Shown in pieces: positions 16,001-25,071 of a stretch of DNA of 64,000 nt. The notes under the pieces are model-generated. The model was not told the origin of the DNA and ran no database searches. It saw nothing but the letters and a program-made list of their open reading frames with translations. The stretch lies in NCBI GenBank assembly GCA_013376735.1, contig VINJ01000001.1, positions 868,001 to 932,000 of the forward strand, read 5' to 3'. The position numbers and the translations under genes are program-made. The stretch comes from a bacterium Scap17 (GTDB lineage: Bacteria; Pseudomonadota; Gammaproteobacteria; Pseudomonadales; Halomonadaceae). Each line of letters starts with the position of its first letter. Position 1 is the stretch's first letter.

Positions 16001-17953
16001 TCAATCGTCGTCGAGCGCGCGACGTGCCTGGACGAGGGCGCGATACCAGTCGCGGTTGGCGGTCTGGATCAGCGGGGGGCGATTGGAGAGATAGCTGACC
16101 GGGTGGTGGTCGGCGGGCTGATAGTTGCTGAGCATGTTGAGCGTCGCTTCACGGGCGCCGAAGGTATCGCGCAGGAACTCGATGGCCAGCGGCTCCAGCT
16201 CGACGCGGTAGTGGCGCACCAGCGCGATGGCCAGTGATTCGGCGGTGCGTGACAGGTCATCGTCGATCTCGCGCACCATGGCGCTGCCCAGCGCCGCCTT
16301 GGCCGCCGCGGATTGATTGGGCTCCAGCTGGCCGAAATAGGCGGCGTTGGAGCCATTGATGGCGCGCTGCACGGCCGGGCGTGACAGATGTATGTGGGGC
16401 TCCAGCGCGAGGGCGATCTCGACCGCCATCGCCTTGGCCTTGTCGACACCGACCCGCAGCACCGTCTCGCGCGCCTGGTAGGCGATCTCGCTGTCGACGC
16501 GCTTGATGCGGCTCTCGTTCAAGTGATCGGCCAGATGCTTGCAGACCTCCGCCTTGGCTTCATCGTCCAGCGCGATGGTCTTTTCCTGGATGCGCAGACC
16601 GCGACGGCCCGGACCGACCCGCAGGCGGGTGGCGTCATCGGACATCTGCGAGGCGATGTTTTCCCAGCGCTTGGACATCTTGAGGAAGACGGCGTGGCTG
16701 CGTCCGACCTGCTCGTAGGCATTGGTCACCGTCTTGTAGAGGCGGATGGCGTTGGTGAGGATGTCGGCCCGCGAGCGCAGCGCAGCGCGGTGTTCACGAT
16801 CGCCCTCATTGACCGCGATCGCCAGATGCGTCACCTGCTCGGCCAGGGCGTCCATCGCCTGGGTGGAGCGCTCCAGCAGTACCTCGGCGCGCAGGCCAGA
16901 GGCGGCGTCTTCCACCAGGGTGCCGGACTGCTCGGCCAGATAGACCGTCAGCGCTTTGAGGCGTGACAGGCCGGTGGCCTGACGAATGCGATACCGCGAG
17001 CGGGCATGCTCGAGGTTGTCCAGTGCGCGCGCCAGCTTCCAGCGGCCGCGGTATTCGAAGGTCAGCAGCGGAATCTTGCGCCCGCTGATCAGCTCGAAGG
17101 CCAGAATCAGCATCTCCTCCACGTCCTGCAAGGTCATCAGCAGGTCGTTGTCCTGCTCGATGGCGGCCAGCACACGCTCGATGAAGTTCTCGTCACGCGG
17201 CACGCCGCTGTGCAGGTCGGGCGCGCGTCCTTCGAAGCGCTCACGCAACAGGCCGATGGCCTCGGGGGCCAGTTCGGCCAGCTCATTGAACTGGGGTTCG
17301 AGCCATTCGCGGTTGAGGCTGTTCATGTCGCGGATGCGCGCATGCAGGCCCACGCGACGATAGACGTCGATCTGGCTGATGATGCGCGCGGCATCACGGT
17401 CATCGAGCAGCTCCAGCGCCGCCAGCTCGACCCCCTCCGGCGCCAGGTCCTGCTTGCGCAGCAGCATGGCCGCCGCTTCACGCCGGCGGGCATCGCCTTC
17501 CAGGCTCTCGACGATCAGGTTGCGCGTGGCGAGGATCAGCTCCGGCACGGTGTCGATGACGCGCTCGATCTTGGCTTCGGTGCGGTCATAGCGCCGTGAG
17601 CTGGTCAGGTTGTGGGCGATGTTGGCCACGATGCCCGCGACACCGGTGATGACGGTGTAGGAGATGAAGAAGATGTAGTTCTCGAAGGTCGGTTCCTTGC
17701 CGTAACCGAGCAGATAGCCGCCCCAGGCGCCGATCAACGTCACCGGGCCTGCGGTCCACAGGATCTGCATCAGGCTCACCGACCAGGGCACACGCTCCAC
17801 GGCCTGGGTAATGCGGCGAATCTCGTCGCGGCCCTCACGCTCAAGACGTACCTGGGGCGCGTCATTGGCAGTGTTGGCTCGGGGACGAAAGGGGCTCGGC
17901 AACAGCAAGGCAGGCTTCCTTGATTGAACGGGGTGGGGCTTCTGGCGCGACAT
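16001..17953 (-). CDS. two-pass membrane protein with long helical cytoplasmic region, unknown function
   Basis: About 650 residues, not recognised. From the chosen start MSRQKPHPV, the first 50 residues are basic and Pro-rich. Two hydrophobic segments follow at about residues 58-80 (SVSLMQILWTAGPVTLIGAW) and 90-112 (YIFFISYTVITGVAGIVANI), and then about 530 residues of highly charged, largely helical sequence with no further membrane span. LDDRDAARIISQIDVYRRVG and REIDDDLSRTAESLAIALVRHY are examples. No catalytic motif or nucleotide site is evident. The frame stays open 60 codons further upstream, but that stretch is Cys/Arg/Pro-rich and lacks similarity to anything known to me; the ribosome site is poor at either start. 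The gene is monocistronic between topB and a divergent methyltransferase gene. It could be a structural or envelope-linked factor, but there is no evidence for a specific role. Confidence 0.75.
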   Translation of the reverse strand: MSRQKPHPVQSRKPALLLPSPFRPRANTANDAPQVRLEREGRDEIRRITQAVERVPWSVSLMQILWTAGPVTLIGAWGGYLLGYGKEPTFENYIFFISYTVITGVAGIVANIAHNLTSSRRYDRTEAKIERVIDTVPELILATRNLIVESLEGDARRREAAAMLLRKQDLAPEGVELAALELLDDRDAARIISQIDVYRRVGLHARIRDMNSLNREWLEPQFNELAELAPEAIGLLRERFEGRAPDLHSGVPRDENFIERVLAAIEQDNDLLMTLQDVEEMLILAFELISGRKIPLLTFEYRGRWKLARALDNLEHARSRYRIRQATGLSRLKALTVYLAEQSGTLVEDAASGLRAEVLLERSTQAMDALAEQVTHLAIAVNEGDREHRAALRSRADILTNAIRLYKTVTNAYEQVGRSHAVFLKMSKRWENIASQMSDDATRLRVGPGRRGLRIQEKTIALDDEAKAEVCKHLADHLNESRIKRVDSEIAYQARETVLRVGVDKAKAMAVEIALALEPHIHLSRPAVQRAINGSNAAYFGQLEPNQSAAAKAALGSAMVREIDDDLSRTAESLAIALVRHYRVELEPLAIEFLRDTFGAREATLNMLSNYQPADHHPVSYLSNRPPLIQTANRDWYRALVQARRALDDD

Positions 17954-18163
17954 GGGCTGCCGAGAGGTTCGTGAGCACGAGCCTCGAGCGCAGCGCGGGG
18001 CAAAGGGTGTCGTCAACAGTAGCATTGGGCAGCCTTTTGGCTCCAGTGAGCAAGGGCCGCAAGCGGGTCGAGCGTGGTAGAATTTCGCCCGCCACTGACT
18101 GGCCAGCGGGTCTCGCCAGGTCGTCAGGCTCACGCTAGGACATCAAAAAGCTCTGGAGGTTGT

Positions 18164-19114
18164 GTGGAACGAGACTTGGAAGCAGGAAAGGGGGCAGATG
18201 ACGGGGCTGAAGTCGTGCTGCTGGACGGCGGCATGGGCCAGGAACTGGTGCGTCGTAGCGGCCGTGAGCCGACCCCGCTGTGGTCGTCTCAGGTGATGCT
18301 GGACCAGCCTGAGCTGGTGCGTGACCTGCACCTCGATTTCATTCGTGCCGGCGCGCGCGTCATCACGCTCAATACCTACACGGCCACGCCGCAGCGTCTG
18401 GGTCTGGCGGGTGTCGGCGAGTCGATCGCGGCCATTCATGCCGCTGCTGGCAAGGCCGCGCGGGATGCCATCGACCTGAGCGGTGAGACGGATGTCCGCG
18501 TGGCGGGCTGCCTGCCGCCGCTGGTCGCCACCTATCGCCCCGATGTCGCGCCGGATGCTGACGAGTCCCTGGCCAGCTACCGCCGCCTGGTGGAGTTGCA
18601 GGCGCCGCTGGCCGATATCCTGCTGTGTGAGGCGCTGTCTTCCTGCGTCGAGGCGCGCGCCGCGGCCACCGCAGCACTCGAGAGCGGCTTGCCGGTGTGG
18701 GTTTCGCTGACGGTGAAGGATGACCTGACCGCGACCCTGCGCAGTGGTGAGCCGCTGGCAGAGGCGATCAGCATGCTGCAAGCGATGGACGTGGACGCGA
18801 TCCTGATCAATTGCAGCGCGCCGGAAGCCATTCAGGGTAGTCTGGAAAATCTGCTGGCCAGCCCGCTGCCGACCGGTGCCTATGCCAACGGCTTCACCTC
18901 GATCGCGGAGCTCAATCCCGGCGGCACCGTCAAGGACCTCAAGGCGCGCGAAGACTTGGGGCCGGAGCAGTACGCGGCGCATGCGCTGGGGTGGGTCAAT
19001 GCCGGTATTCGTATCGTCGGCGGTTGCTGTGAGGTGGGCCCCGCGCATATCGCCTGCCTGGCCGAACAGCTCAAGGCCTCAGGTTATCGCTGTGTCAGTC
19101 GCTTGAGTGAGTGA
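18164..19114 (+). CDS. homocysteine S-methyltransferase family protein
   Basis: A 316-residue cytoplasmic enzyme of the zinc-dependent methyltransferase family that makes methionine from homocysteine, with S-methylmethionine, betaine or another methyl donor. It opens with the family pattern VVLLDGGMGQELVRRSG, then ITLNTYTATPQRLGL, and carries the zinc-ligand cysteines in LINCSAPEAI and IVGGCCEVGPAHI. A GTG start at 18164 is favoured because GGAGG lies eight bases upstream. The frame is open further 5', but that part overlaps the divergent gene's leader. MmuM (S-methylmethionine) is the nearest well-known relative. In a halophile a betaine-derived methyl donor is also conceivable, but donor choice cannot be read from sequence. 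Confidence 0.88.
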   Translation: MERDLEAGKGADDGAEVVLLDGGMGQELVRRSGREPTPLWSSQVMLDQPELVRDLHLDFIRAGARVITLNTYTATPQRLGLAGVGESIAAIHAAAGKAARDAIDLSGETDVRVAGCLPPLVATYRPDVAPDADESLASYRRLVELQAPLADILLCEALSSCVEARAAATAALESGLPVWVSLTVKDDLTATLRSGEPLAEAISMLQAMDVDAILINCSAPEAIQGSLENLLASPLPTGAYANGFTSIAELNPGGTVKDLKAREDLGPEQYAAHALGWVNAGIRIVGGCCEVGPAHIACLAEQLKASGYRCVSRLSE

Positions 19115-19205
19115 ACGATGAGGGGCGTGGCCTCCTCATGATAGACTTCGACTCTTGATTCGCAGGCTCCGACGGGGCTGTGAAACGCTTTTCTAGGGAG
19201 ATGCC

Positions 19206-21032
19206 ATGCTTGCCGAGTGGGTCGAACGGCTCTTGAGTTACGCCAGTGGGGCACTTGATGCCATCCGCGCCGATGAATCCTTTCCTGCCTTCATGCAGTG
19301 GGCGCATTCGGAGGGCGTGAACTACAGCGGTGGCGACGAAGCGCTGGCGGTAGCGCTGGCGCCGGTGCTATGGAGCCAGACTCCGCTGGTGCGACTCGAC
19401 TTCGCGCGCGAGTCGTTGGCACCGCCGGGACGCAACGAGCCTTGCTGGTGTGATTCGGGGCGCAAGTACAAGCAGTGCTGCGACAAGGTGCAGCTGCCGG
19501 CGATTCCGGATCATCTGATGTGGATGCTGTCGCTGCGCGAGTTCAAGGGCGAACAGCTCAAGGCGGCGCTGGCCTCCGGTCTCGCGCCGGCGCAGGCGCT
19601 GCTCGAGGCGGGGCTGATCAGCGCCGAGAGCGGCAATCGCGGACGGGCCCAGCAGATCATGGAGGCGCTGTTCGATACCAGCGACTGGTCGCGCCTGCCC
19701 GAGCAGGCCGAGCCTGGCTTCGAACTGCTGCTGGATCTCTATCAGGAGCGCGGCTTCACCCGCAAGAAGGCGCTGCTGCTCGATGAGGTACTCGAGCGTG
19801 GCCCTGCCTTCCTGCGCGGCGTCGCCCTGGAGCATCAGTGTCTGCTGCATCTAGATAGCGATGATCTGGGCTCGGCGCGCGCCGCCTTCATTCGTGCCCA
19901 GCAGACGCTGCCCGATTCGCCGACGCTTGCGTATATCGAAGCCATGCTGCTGCTGCACGAGGGTCAGCCGGAAGAGGCGCAGGATCGCGCGCGCTTCTGG
20001 TGGCGTCGTCTGTCCAAGCAGAAGGACATCGAGCCCGGTCAGCTGGAATTCCTGGCGGATCTGGCCGAAAATCCGCGTGCCACGCTCGCCGAGCAGATGG
20101 TCAACTCCGATGAGTCCCTGTCGGATTCACTGGCCGCCCTGCAGGCGTTGTTCGAGGTGATCGAGCATCCGCCGCGTCTGGCGCTGGAAACGCAGCAAGA
20201 TGGAAGCCTGCTGTTCCGGCAGAATGCGGAGCAGGCCGTGACACTCGGTCTCTGGGAGGCTGTCTTCCCGGCGCGTATCGAGGAAGAGGCGGCACTGGCG
20301 CTGGATATCGATCCCTGGGATGCCCAGGACCCCAACGAATGGCTGCAGCAGCTGTGCGCCAGCCCCGAATGGCTGGACGTTCCGGCGGTGTGTCAGGGGC
20401 TGATCCTGGCGCTGGCCAGTCGCTTCGGTAGCCTGCCGTGGATGTCGGACACCTTCTTCGTGCCGCTGGCACAGCGCTTCGATCGCTGGCTCGATCAGAT
20501 CGAACAGGCCGGCGGCCTGCTGCGCTGGGAAGATGGCGACAACGCCCAGTTGCTGCGCTGTGGACTGGGGCTGGTGATCGGCATGGAGCGCGGCGAGCGC
20601 GAGCGCTCGCGCCAGCTGGCGGAGCGCCTGCTCAAGCTCGACGAGGAAGACAGCCTCGGCCTGCGTGAGCTGGTACTGGATCAGTTGCTGCGCGAAGGCC
20701 GCAACGACGAGGCCGTGACCCTCGCCGAGCATGATATCGAGCGACGTGCCGTCGATGAGGAAATGCCGTTGTTGGGTATCCTGATGGGCCAGGTGCTGGC
20801 GCTCTACCGACTGGGGCGCGACAAGGATGCCGAGCAGGCACTCGAGATCGTGCGGGAAGCCAATTCGCATCTGATCAGCCTGCTGCTGGCGGAGCATCCG
20901 CGGCCAGTGAGTCTGGCGGTGGAAGCGCCGGAACCCGGCACGCGTGGCGAGGCCTGGCAGTACCGCACCCTGATGCGGGACCAGTGGAAGCGCAGCGAGG
21001 GCGCGCTTGCCTGGCTGGCCAAGCATCGCTGA
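19206..21032 (+). CDS. SEC-C motif and TPR-like repeat protein of unknown function
   Basis: A 608-residue soluble protein. An N-terminal helical domain of about 70 residues precedes a SEC-C zinc knuckle, C80-W-C82-x8-C91-C92, with the usual surrounding GRNEPCWCDSGRKYKQCC. The remainder is helical with TPR-like pairs, for example SARAAFIRAQQTLPDSPTLA followed by AMLLLHEGQPEEAQDRARFW. SEC-C motifs bind zinc in SecA tails and in many proteins of unclear function. I cannot assign a role; a scaffold in translocation or protein quality control would fit but is speculation. AGGGAG lies upstream of the start. It ends before a bidirectional terminator shared with the polysaccharide operon. Confidence 0.85.
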   Translation: MLAEWVERLLSYASGALDAIRADESFPAFMQWAHSEGVNYSGGDEALAVALAPVLWSQTPLVRLDFARESLAPPGRNEPCWCDSGRKYKQCCDKVQLPAIPDHLMWMLSLREFKGEQLKAALASGLAPAQALLEAGLISAESGNRGRAQQIMEALFDTSDWSRLPEQAEPGFELLLDLYQERGFTRKKALLLDEVLERGPAFLRGVALEHQCLLHLDSDDLGSARAAFIRAQQTLPDSPTLAYIEAMLLLHEGQPEEAQDRARFWWRRLSKQKDIEPGQLEFLADLAENPRATLAEQMVNSDESLSDSLAALQALFEVIEHPPRLALETQQDGSLLFRQNAEQAVTLGLWEAVFPARIEEEAALALDIDPWDAQDPNEWLQQLCASPEWLDVPAVCQGLILALASRFGSLPWMSDTFFVPLAQRFDRWLDQIEQAGGLLRWEDGDNAQLLRCGLGLVIGMERGERERSRQLAERLLKLDEEDSLGLRELVLDQLLREGRNDEAVTLAEHDIERRAVDEEMPLLGILMGQVLALYRLGRDKDAEQALEIVREANSHLISLLLAEHPRPVSLAVEAPEPGTRGEAWQYRTLMRDQWKRSEGALAWLAKHR

Positions 21033-21131
21033 GTCGGTGTCAGAGGCCGCTCATGCTACCTGGCGAGTGATCGCAAGCACTCGTATGGCAAGTCCTCGTG
21101 TGACAATGCCCCGTATGACGAGGCTCGTATG

Positions 21132-21168
21132 AAAAAACCCCGCAGTGCCAAGGCACTGCGGGGTTTTT
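21132..21168. terminator. bidirectional terminator between the SEC-C gene and the polysaccharide operon
   Basis: AAAAAA, then ACCCCGCAGTGCC-aa-GGCACTGCGGGGT, then TTTTT. The stem is perfect, with A and T runs on both sides, so it closes transcription from both convergent units. Confidence 0.94.
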
Positions 21169-21222
21169 GTGTCTCGTCCTGTGGCGCGAGGCGAGTTCAG
21201 GGGGAAGCATGAATGGACACGA

Positions 21223-22467
21223 TCACTGCTGCTTGCCTTGCTGGCGCAGACGCCAGGCTTCTCGAAGGGCGCTGCGTAGCCCCGGCGTCTGGCCGACCTG
21301 GATGGCCTCCAGCGTCGCAGCGAAGGCATCCGGTGTGGCGCGCCAATCCGGGGGCTGGATGGCGCCTGCACTGCTGATGCCGACCCTGTCCAGAGGGGGC
21401 GGCGAGCGCTCGGGCAGTGCCCCGAACAGCCGCATGCGGCTGTCCTGCACCTGGCGCAGACGATGGCGAAGCTCCTTGTAGCGTGAGCCGAAGGGGCGTG
21501 TGGCCAGGGAAATCAGGGCCGCCAGAATCCGCTCTTGCCATTCAGGGCGTGCCGGGTTGCGGTAGGCGACACCGCGTTGCGAGGCGGCGCCTGCCTGGCG
21601 GCGGTCCTTGAACCAGTGCGGGGCCGTCCCGTCGAGTGCCTCGCCCTCGAACAGGATGCCGGCGTTGACCTGCTGGCCACCGTGCACGCGGGTGAAAGGC
21701 AGGATGACGCAGTCCTCGAGCATGGCGCCTTCTTCCACGTAGCTGCCCTGTTCCAGGCAGCATTGCCCCTTGAGTAGCACGCCGGGTTCCACATGGGTGG
21801 TGATCCCGGCGAAGCCGCCAGTGAGGCGCGATTCATCCAGGCGGGTTGCGCCGGCGGCGTAGTAGACGTGGTGCAGGTCCTGCTCGCCGGGCAATACCCC
21901 ACGTTCGCCATGCGGTGTCAGGCCTGAGTCAGCGGCATCGAGTGCCTGCATCACCAGGGTGTGATAGTGCGACAGCGAGGCCAGCAGGGCAGGTCCCAGC
22001 TGGGGATTGTCACGCAGTTCCGGCCAGTGAAGACGATCGAGCGTCGGGTCTGCCACGCTGGCTGGATGGCAGACCGGCGCGCCCGACGCCATGGCCTGCT
22101 CGCTGATCGCGAGGCTGTCATCCTTGAACCATTCCGGCACCAGCAGCACATCGGCACGTAGTACTGGAGCAGGCAGGGCGGCCATGGCGCCGAGCCGCTT
22201 GATATGCTCGCGCGGGTCTCGCTCGCCGGGCATCGGCAGAATGTCGAGATCGATGCCCCAGCGTGAGCCATCGGCGATACGCGCCCGGAACCACTCGGGG
22301 TCACGGGCGATGATCAGGCTGATATGCGTCACGCCTCGCCCGACCAGCAGGTCGAGGTTGCGTTCCAGCACGCTGCGGCCGGCGATCGGCAGCAGGGCCG
22401 GCGAGTAACGGCGGTCAATCGGCGCGACTTCCTGGCCGAGACGGTCCGCCAACAGGATCACATGCAT
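21223..22467 (-). CDS. sugar nucleotidyltransferase-like protein lacking the catalytic signature
   Basis: A 414-residue cytoplasmic protein, last in the polysaccharide operon. The N-terminal 240 residues have the NTP-transferase fold pattern (MHVILLADRL, LLPIAGRSVLERNLDLLVGRGVTHISLIIA). A left-handed beta-helix-like stretch follows (HVEPGVLLKGQCCLEQGSYV and EEGAMLEDCVILPFTRV), as in GlmU/RmlA-type proteins. However, the nucleotide-binding GGxGTRL motif is replaced by ADRLGQEV, and the PK motif reads SPA. It may therefore be a regulatory or acceptor-binding homologue rather than an active enzyme. A strong ribosome site AAGGAGG precedes the ATG at 22467. The tail (last 100 residues) is Arg-rich and helical. 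Confidence 0.78.
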   Translation of the reverse strand: MHVILLADRLGQEVAPIDRRYSPALLPIAGRSVLERNLDLLVGRGVTHISLIIARDPEWFRARIADGSRWGIDLDILPMPGERDPREHIKRLGAMAALPAPVLRADVLLVPEWFKDDSLAISEQAMASGAPVCHPASVADPTLDRLHWPELRDNPQLGPALLASLSHYHTLVMQALDAADSGLTPHGERGVLPGEQDLHHVYYAAGATRLDESRLTGGFAGITTHVEPGVLLKGQCCLEQGSYVEEGAMLEDCVILPFTRVHGGQQVNAGILFEGEALDGTAPHWFKDRRQAGAASQRGVAYRNPARPEWQERILAALISLATRPFGSRYKELRHRLRQVQDSRMRLFGALPERSPPPLDRVGISSAGAIQPPDWRATPDAFAATLEAIQVGQTPGLRSALREAWRLRQQGKQQ

Positions 22468-22534
22468 TGCACACCTCCTTGGCATGAATCATGACACTGG
22501 CGCAGCGCAGCACGAATGAGAGAAGTTTCGCGCA

Positions 22535-23992
22535 TCAGTAGGCTCCACGGCTGGTCAGAACGGCAGGAATCGTGCGCAACAGCAGCTTGATGTCTTCCTT
22601 GATGCCCTGACGATGCAGGTAGAAGAGATCCAGATGGATCTGTTGCTCGAAGGACAGATCCGAGCGGCCCGACACCTGCCACAGCCCGGTCAGCCCCGGG
22701 GTGGCATCGAGACGCATGCGCGCGCGCGCCTCGTAAAGTGCCACCTCGCGGGCCAGCGCCGGCCGCGGCCCGACCAGCGCCATCTCGCCGCGCATCACGT
22801 TCCATAGCTGCGGCAGTTCATCGATGGACAGCTTGCGGATCACCCGACCCACCCGCGTGATGCGCGGGTCCTGCTTCATCTTGAACAGCACCCCACCTTC
22901 GCTCTCATTGGCGGCTTGCAGTTCGCGCAGACGCTCTTCGGCGTCGATGTACATCGAGCGGAACTTCCACAGCTTGAACGGCTTGCCGTGACGCCCGATA
23001 CGCTCCTGACCGAACAGCACCGGGCCTGGCGATTCCAGGCGGATGGCCAGCACCGTGCCCAACAGCAGTGGTGACAGCACCAGCAGCACGCCGCTGGCGC
23101 CGACGATATCCATGGCGCGGCGTGCGCGCGGGGTCAGCCAGTTGTTCACTCGCCATCGAAAGTGGCGCCAGTTGGAGCGTGACTTCATCCACAGGCCGCG
23201 GCCGGGAATCGCCTCTTCTCCATACTTGCGCACGCTCATCAGAAAGCTCGGGTTGCCAAGCACGTAGCGCTTGAACATGCGGCGTGGCTCCATCAGCAAT
23301 CGCCAGGCCCATTCCATGCCCAGTCTGCGTACGACGTCCGGCGCACGCGGAATGCGCTGGGAGTAGAAGTCGAACAGACCGCCGACGCCCATGACCACCG
23401 GCACCTCGAGTCGCTCACGATAGGTCGAGATCCACTTCTCCTGCGTCGGCACCCCCATTGCCACCAGCAACAGGTCAGTGCCCTGATTGATCTGCGCCAG
23501 CACGTCGTCGATGCTTTCCGGGCCGATGAAACCGTGATGTACACCACTGATCTCGAGCATCGGCCATCGCTCGCGGAGCTTGTCGGCCATCCTGTCGGCT
23601 ACGCCCGGGGCGGCGCCGAGAAGGAACAGGCGCTTGTTCTCCGCCACCAGCATGTCGCACAGGTGGGGCAGCAGATCGGTGCCATTGAGGTTGGCTTCGA
23701 GCTCCTGGCCGAGCATGCGGCAGGCCATCTTGACGCCGCTGCCATCAGGCAGCAGCAGGTCGCTGTCATGCAGTACCTGCATGTAATAGCGATCGACCTG
23801 GGCCACGTTCAGGCAGTGGGCATTGACGAAGTTGACGGTGCGCGGTTCGGGATTGCTGATCCAGTCGCGCAGAAGATTCAGTGCCGTCTCCAGGTCAGTA
23901 TTGACGAAGGGCACTCCCAGTACACTGACATGTGGCAATGTCTTGACGTGATCAGTAGTGAATAGAGTCTGATCAATGGGTTGGCTCATCAT
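22535..23992 (-). CDS. fused WecG/TagA/CpsF glycosyltransferase and polyprenyl-phosphate sugar-phosphate transferase
   Basis: A 485-residue protein joining two enzymes of lipid-linked repeat assembly. Residues about 20-240 are a WecG/TagA/CpsF glycosyltransferase, with TVNFVNAHCLNVAQ, LLPDGSGVKMACRML, LNGTDLLPHLC and MGVGGLFDFYSQRIPRAP. Residues about 285-485 are a bacterial sugar transferase, with one membrane helix (GASGVLLVLSPLLLGTVLAI), the FGQERIGRHGKPFKLWKFRSM motif, KLSIDELPQLWNVMRGEM and ALVGPRPAL. The C-terminal domain should load the first sugar phosphate onto undecaprenyl phosphate, and the N-terminal domain should add the next residue, as separate proteins do elsewhere. The start overlaps the GT2 stop (ATGA). 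It ends 67 bases before the nucleotidyltransferase-like gene. The sugars are not predictable. Confidence 0.92.
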   Translation of the reverse strand: MMSQPIDQTLFTTDHVKTLPHVSVLGVPFVNTDLETALNLLRDWISNPEPRTVNFVNAHCLNVAQVDRYYMQVLHDSDLLLPDGSGVKMACRMLGQELEANLNGTDLLPHLCDMLVAENKRLFLLGAAPGVADRMADKLRERWPMLEISGVHHGFIGPESIDDVLAQINQGTDLLLVAMGVPTQEKWISTYRERLEVPVVMGVGGLFDFYSQRIPRAPDVVRRLGMEWAWRLLMEPRRMFKRYVLGNPSFLMSVRKYGEEAIPGRGLWMKSRSNWRHFRWRVNNWLTPRARRAMDIVGASGVLLVLSPLLLGTVLAIRLESPGPVLFGQERIGRHGKPFKLWKFRSMYIDAEERLRELQAANESEGGVLFKMKQDPRITRVGRVIRKLSIDELPQLWNVMRGEMALVGPRPALAREVALYEARARMRLDATPGLTGLWQVSGRSDLSFEQQIHLDLFYLHRQGIKEDIKLLLRTIPAVLTSRGAY

Positions 23993-25071
23993 GGCGTCTC
24001 CACTTCATGAGCGTCACGCTGTTGATTCGGTCTGACCGACTGCGGGCGCGGCGCATTGTCGATCTTCTTCTTCTGTGCCTTGCCGATGACCCCCTGGGCG
24101 AGCCCTTCACAGCGTAGATAGAGGCTCCTGGGCATCACGCGCAGCATCAGGGCGGCCCCTGCCGTGGCAGCGGTGCGCCCGAATTCTGCCTTCCAGATGC
24201 CTGGCCATGCCTTGATGGCGCGGCGACAATACTCCCAGGCAGCCTCCCCGTCACGCAGGCGAATCGCCTGGCGCGACAGATAGCGCAGTTGGTAGGCCTG
24301 GGCGCGGGGATACCATTGTTCGATGAAGTCAGGCGCGTAGGCGCGCGTCAGCTCGACGATCGCAAGCCAGCTCTGGTACTGGCGTTCCAGTTGTGCCGAA
24401 AGCCCGCCTTCATTGAGCCGGTAGCGGGTCAGCGGCTCGGGGATGCCTTCCACCGTGGTGCCGGTCTTGAGGGCAATGCGTGTCCAGCATTCGATGTCTT
24501 CGCTTTGGCGCAGGCTCTCATCGAAGTAACAGGGCAGCACGCCACCTCCCTTGACCTCACAGTCGAAGGCGATGGCCTCGAGAATCTCGCGGCGGATAAC
24601 CGGTGCCGAGCCATTGCCCACCGGGTTGCGACAGAACAGCAGCCCCGGCGTGATATCGGTCAGGCTCGGCATCTGGTAGTAGTCCAGCGGTTCGCCGTTG
24701 GCATCGACGAAGGCCGAGCGCGAGAAGGACAGACCTACCTCGGGGCGTGACTCGAGGTGCTCGCGGTGACGCGCCAGCTTGGCGGGCTCCCAGATGTCAT
24801 CGGAGTCCAGGAAGGCCAGATAGCGACCTTGAGCAGCACGCACGCCGGTGTTGCGTGCCCCGGCCAGGCCGCGATTGACCGGATGCGTGATCAGCGTGAG
24901 GCGCGGGTCGTCGTAGGCCTCGCAGATCGCCCGGCTGCCATCAGGGGAGCAGTCATCGACGACCAGCAGTTCGAAGTCGCCATCCTCCTGCGCCAGCACG
25001 CTGTCGATGGCGGCCGCGACGAAACGTTCGACGTTGTAGATCGGCATGATGACCGAAAAGGTCGGGGTCAT
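23989..25071 (-). CDS. family 2 glycosyltransferase
   Basis: A 360-residue GT-A fold glycosyltransferase acting on the cytoplasmic side during repeat-unit assembly. It has the GT2 opening FSVIMPIYNVERFVAAAIDS, the nucleotide-sugar stretch LLVVDDCSPDG, and the metal-binding DxD equivalent FLDSDDIWEPAKL. The start at 25071 overlaps the upstream flippase gene by four bases (ATGA), which argues for coupling; the frame is open 105 codons further 5' but inside the flippase gene. The C-terminal 120 residues are helical and Arg-rich. It is the only stand-alone glycosyltransferase in this operon. Confidence 0.9.
   Translation of the reverse strand: MTPTFSVIMPIYNVERFVAAAIDSVLAQEDGDFELLVVDDCSPDGSRAICEAYDDPRLTLITHPVNRGLAGARNTGVRAAQGRYLAFLDSDDIWEPAKLARHREHLESRPEVGLSFSRSAFVDANGEPLDYYQMPSLTDITPGLLFCRNPVGNGSAPVIRREILEAIAFDCEVKGGGVLPCYFDESLRQSEDIECWTRIALKTGTTVEGIPEPLTRYRLNEGGLSAQLERQYQSWLAIVELTRAYAPDFIEQWYPRAQAYQLRYLSRQAIRLRDGEAAWEYCRRAIKAWPGIWKAEFGRTAATAGAALMLRVMPRSLYLRCEGLAQGVIGKAQKKKIDNAPRPQSVRPNQQRDAHEVETP

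Noticed and set aside
19346-19356. GGCGGTAGCGC, an almost exact ops core on the plus strand
   Set aside because: It lies inside the SEC-C gene coding an Ala/Leu/Val stretch, with no polysaccharide operon downstream on that strand. It shows how easily the core arises in GC-rich coding DNA and is a caution for the 31050 candidate.
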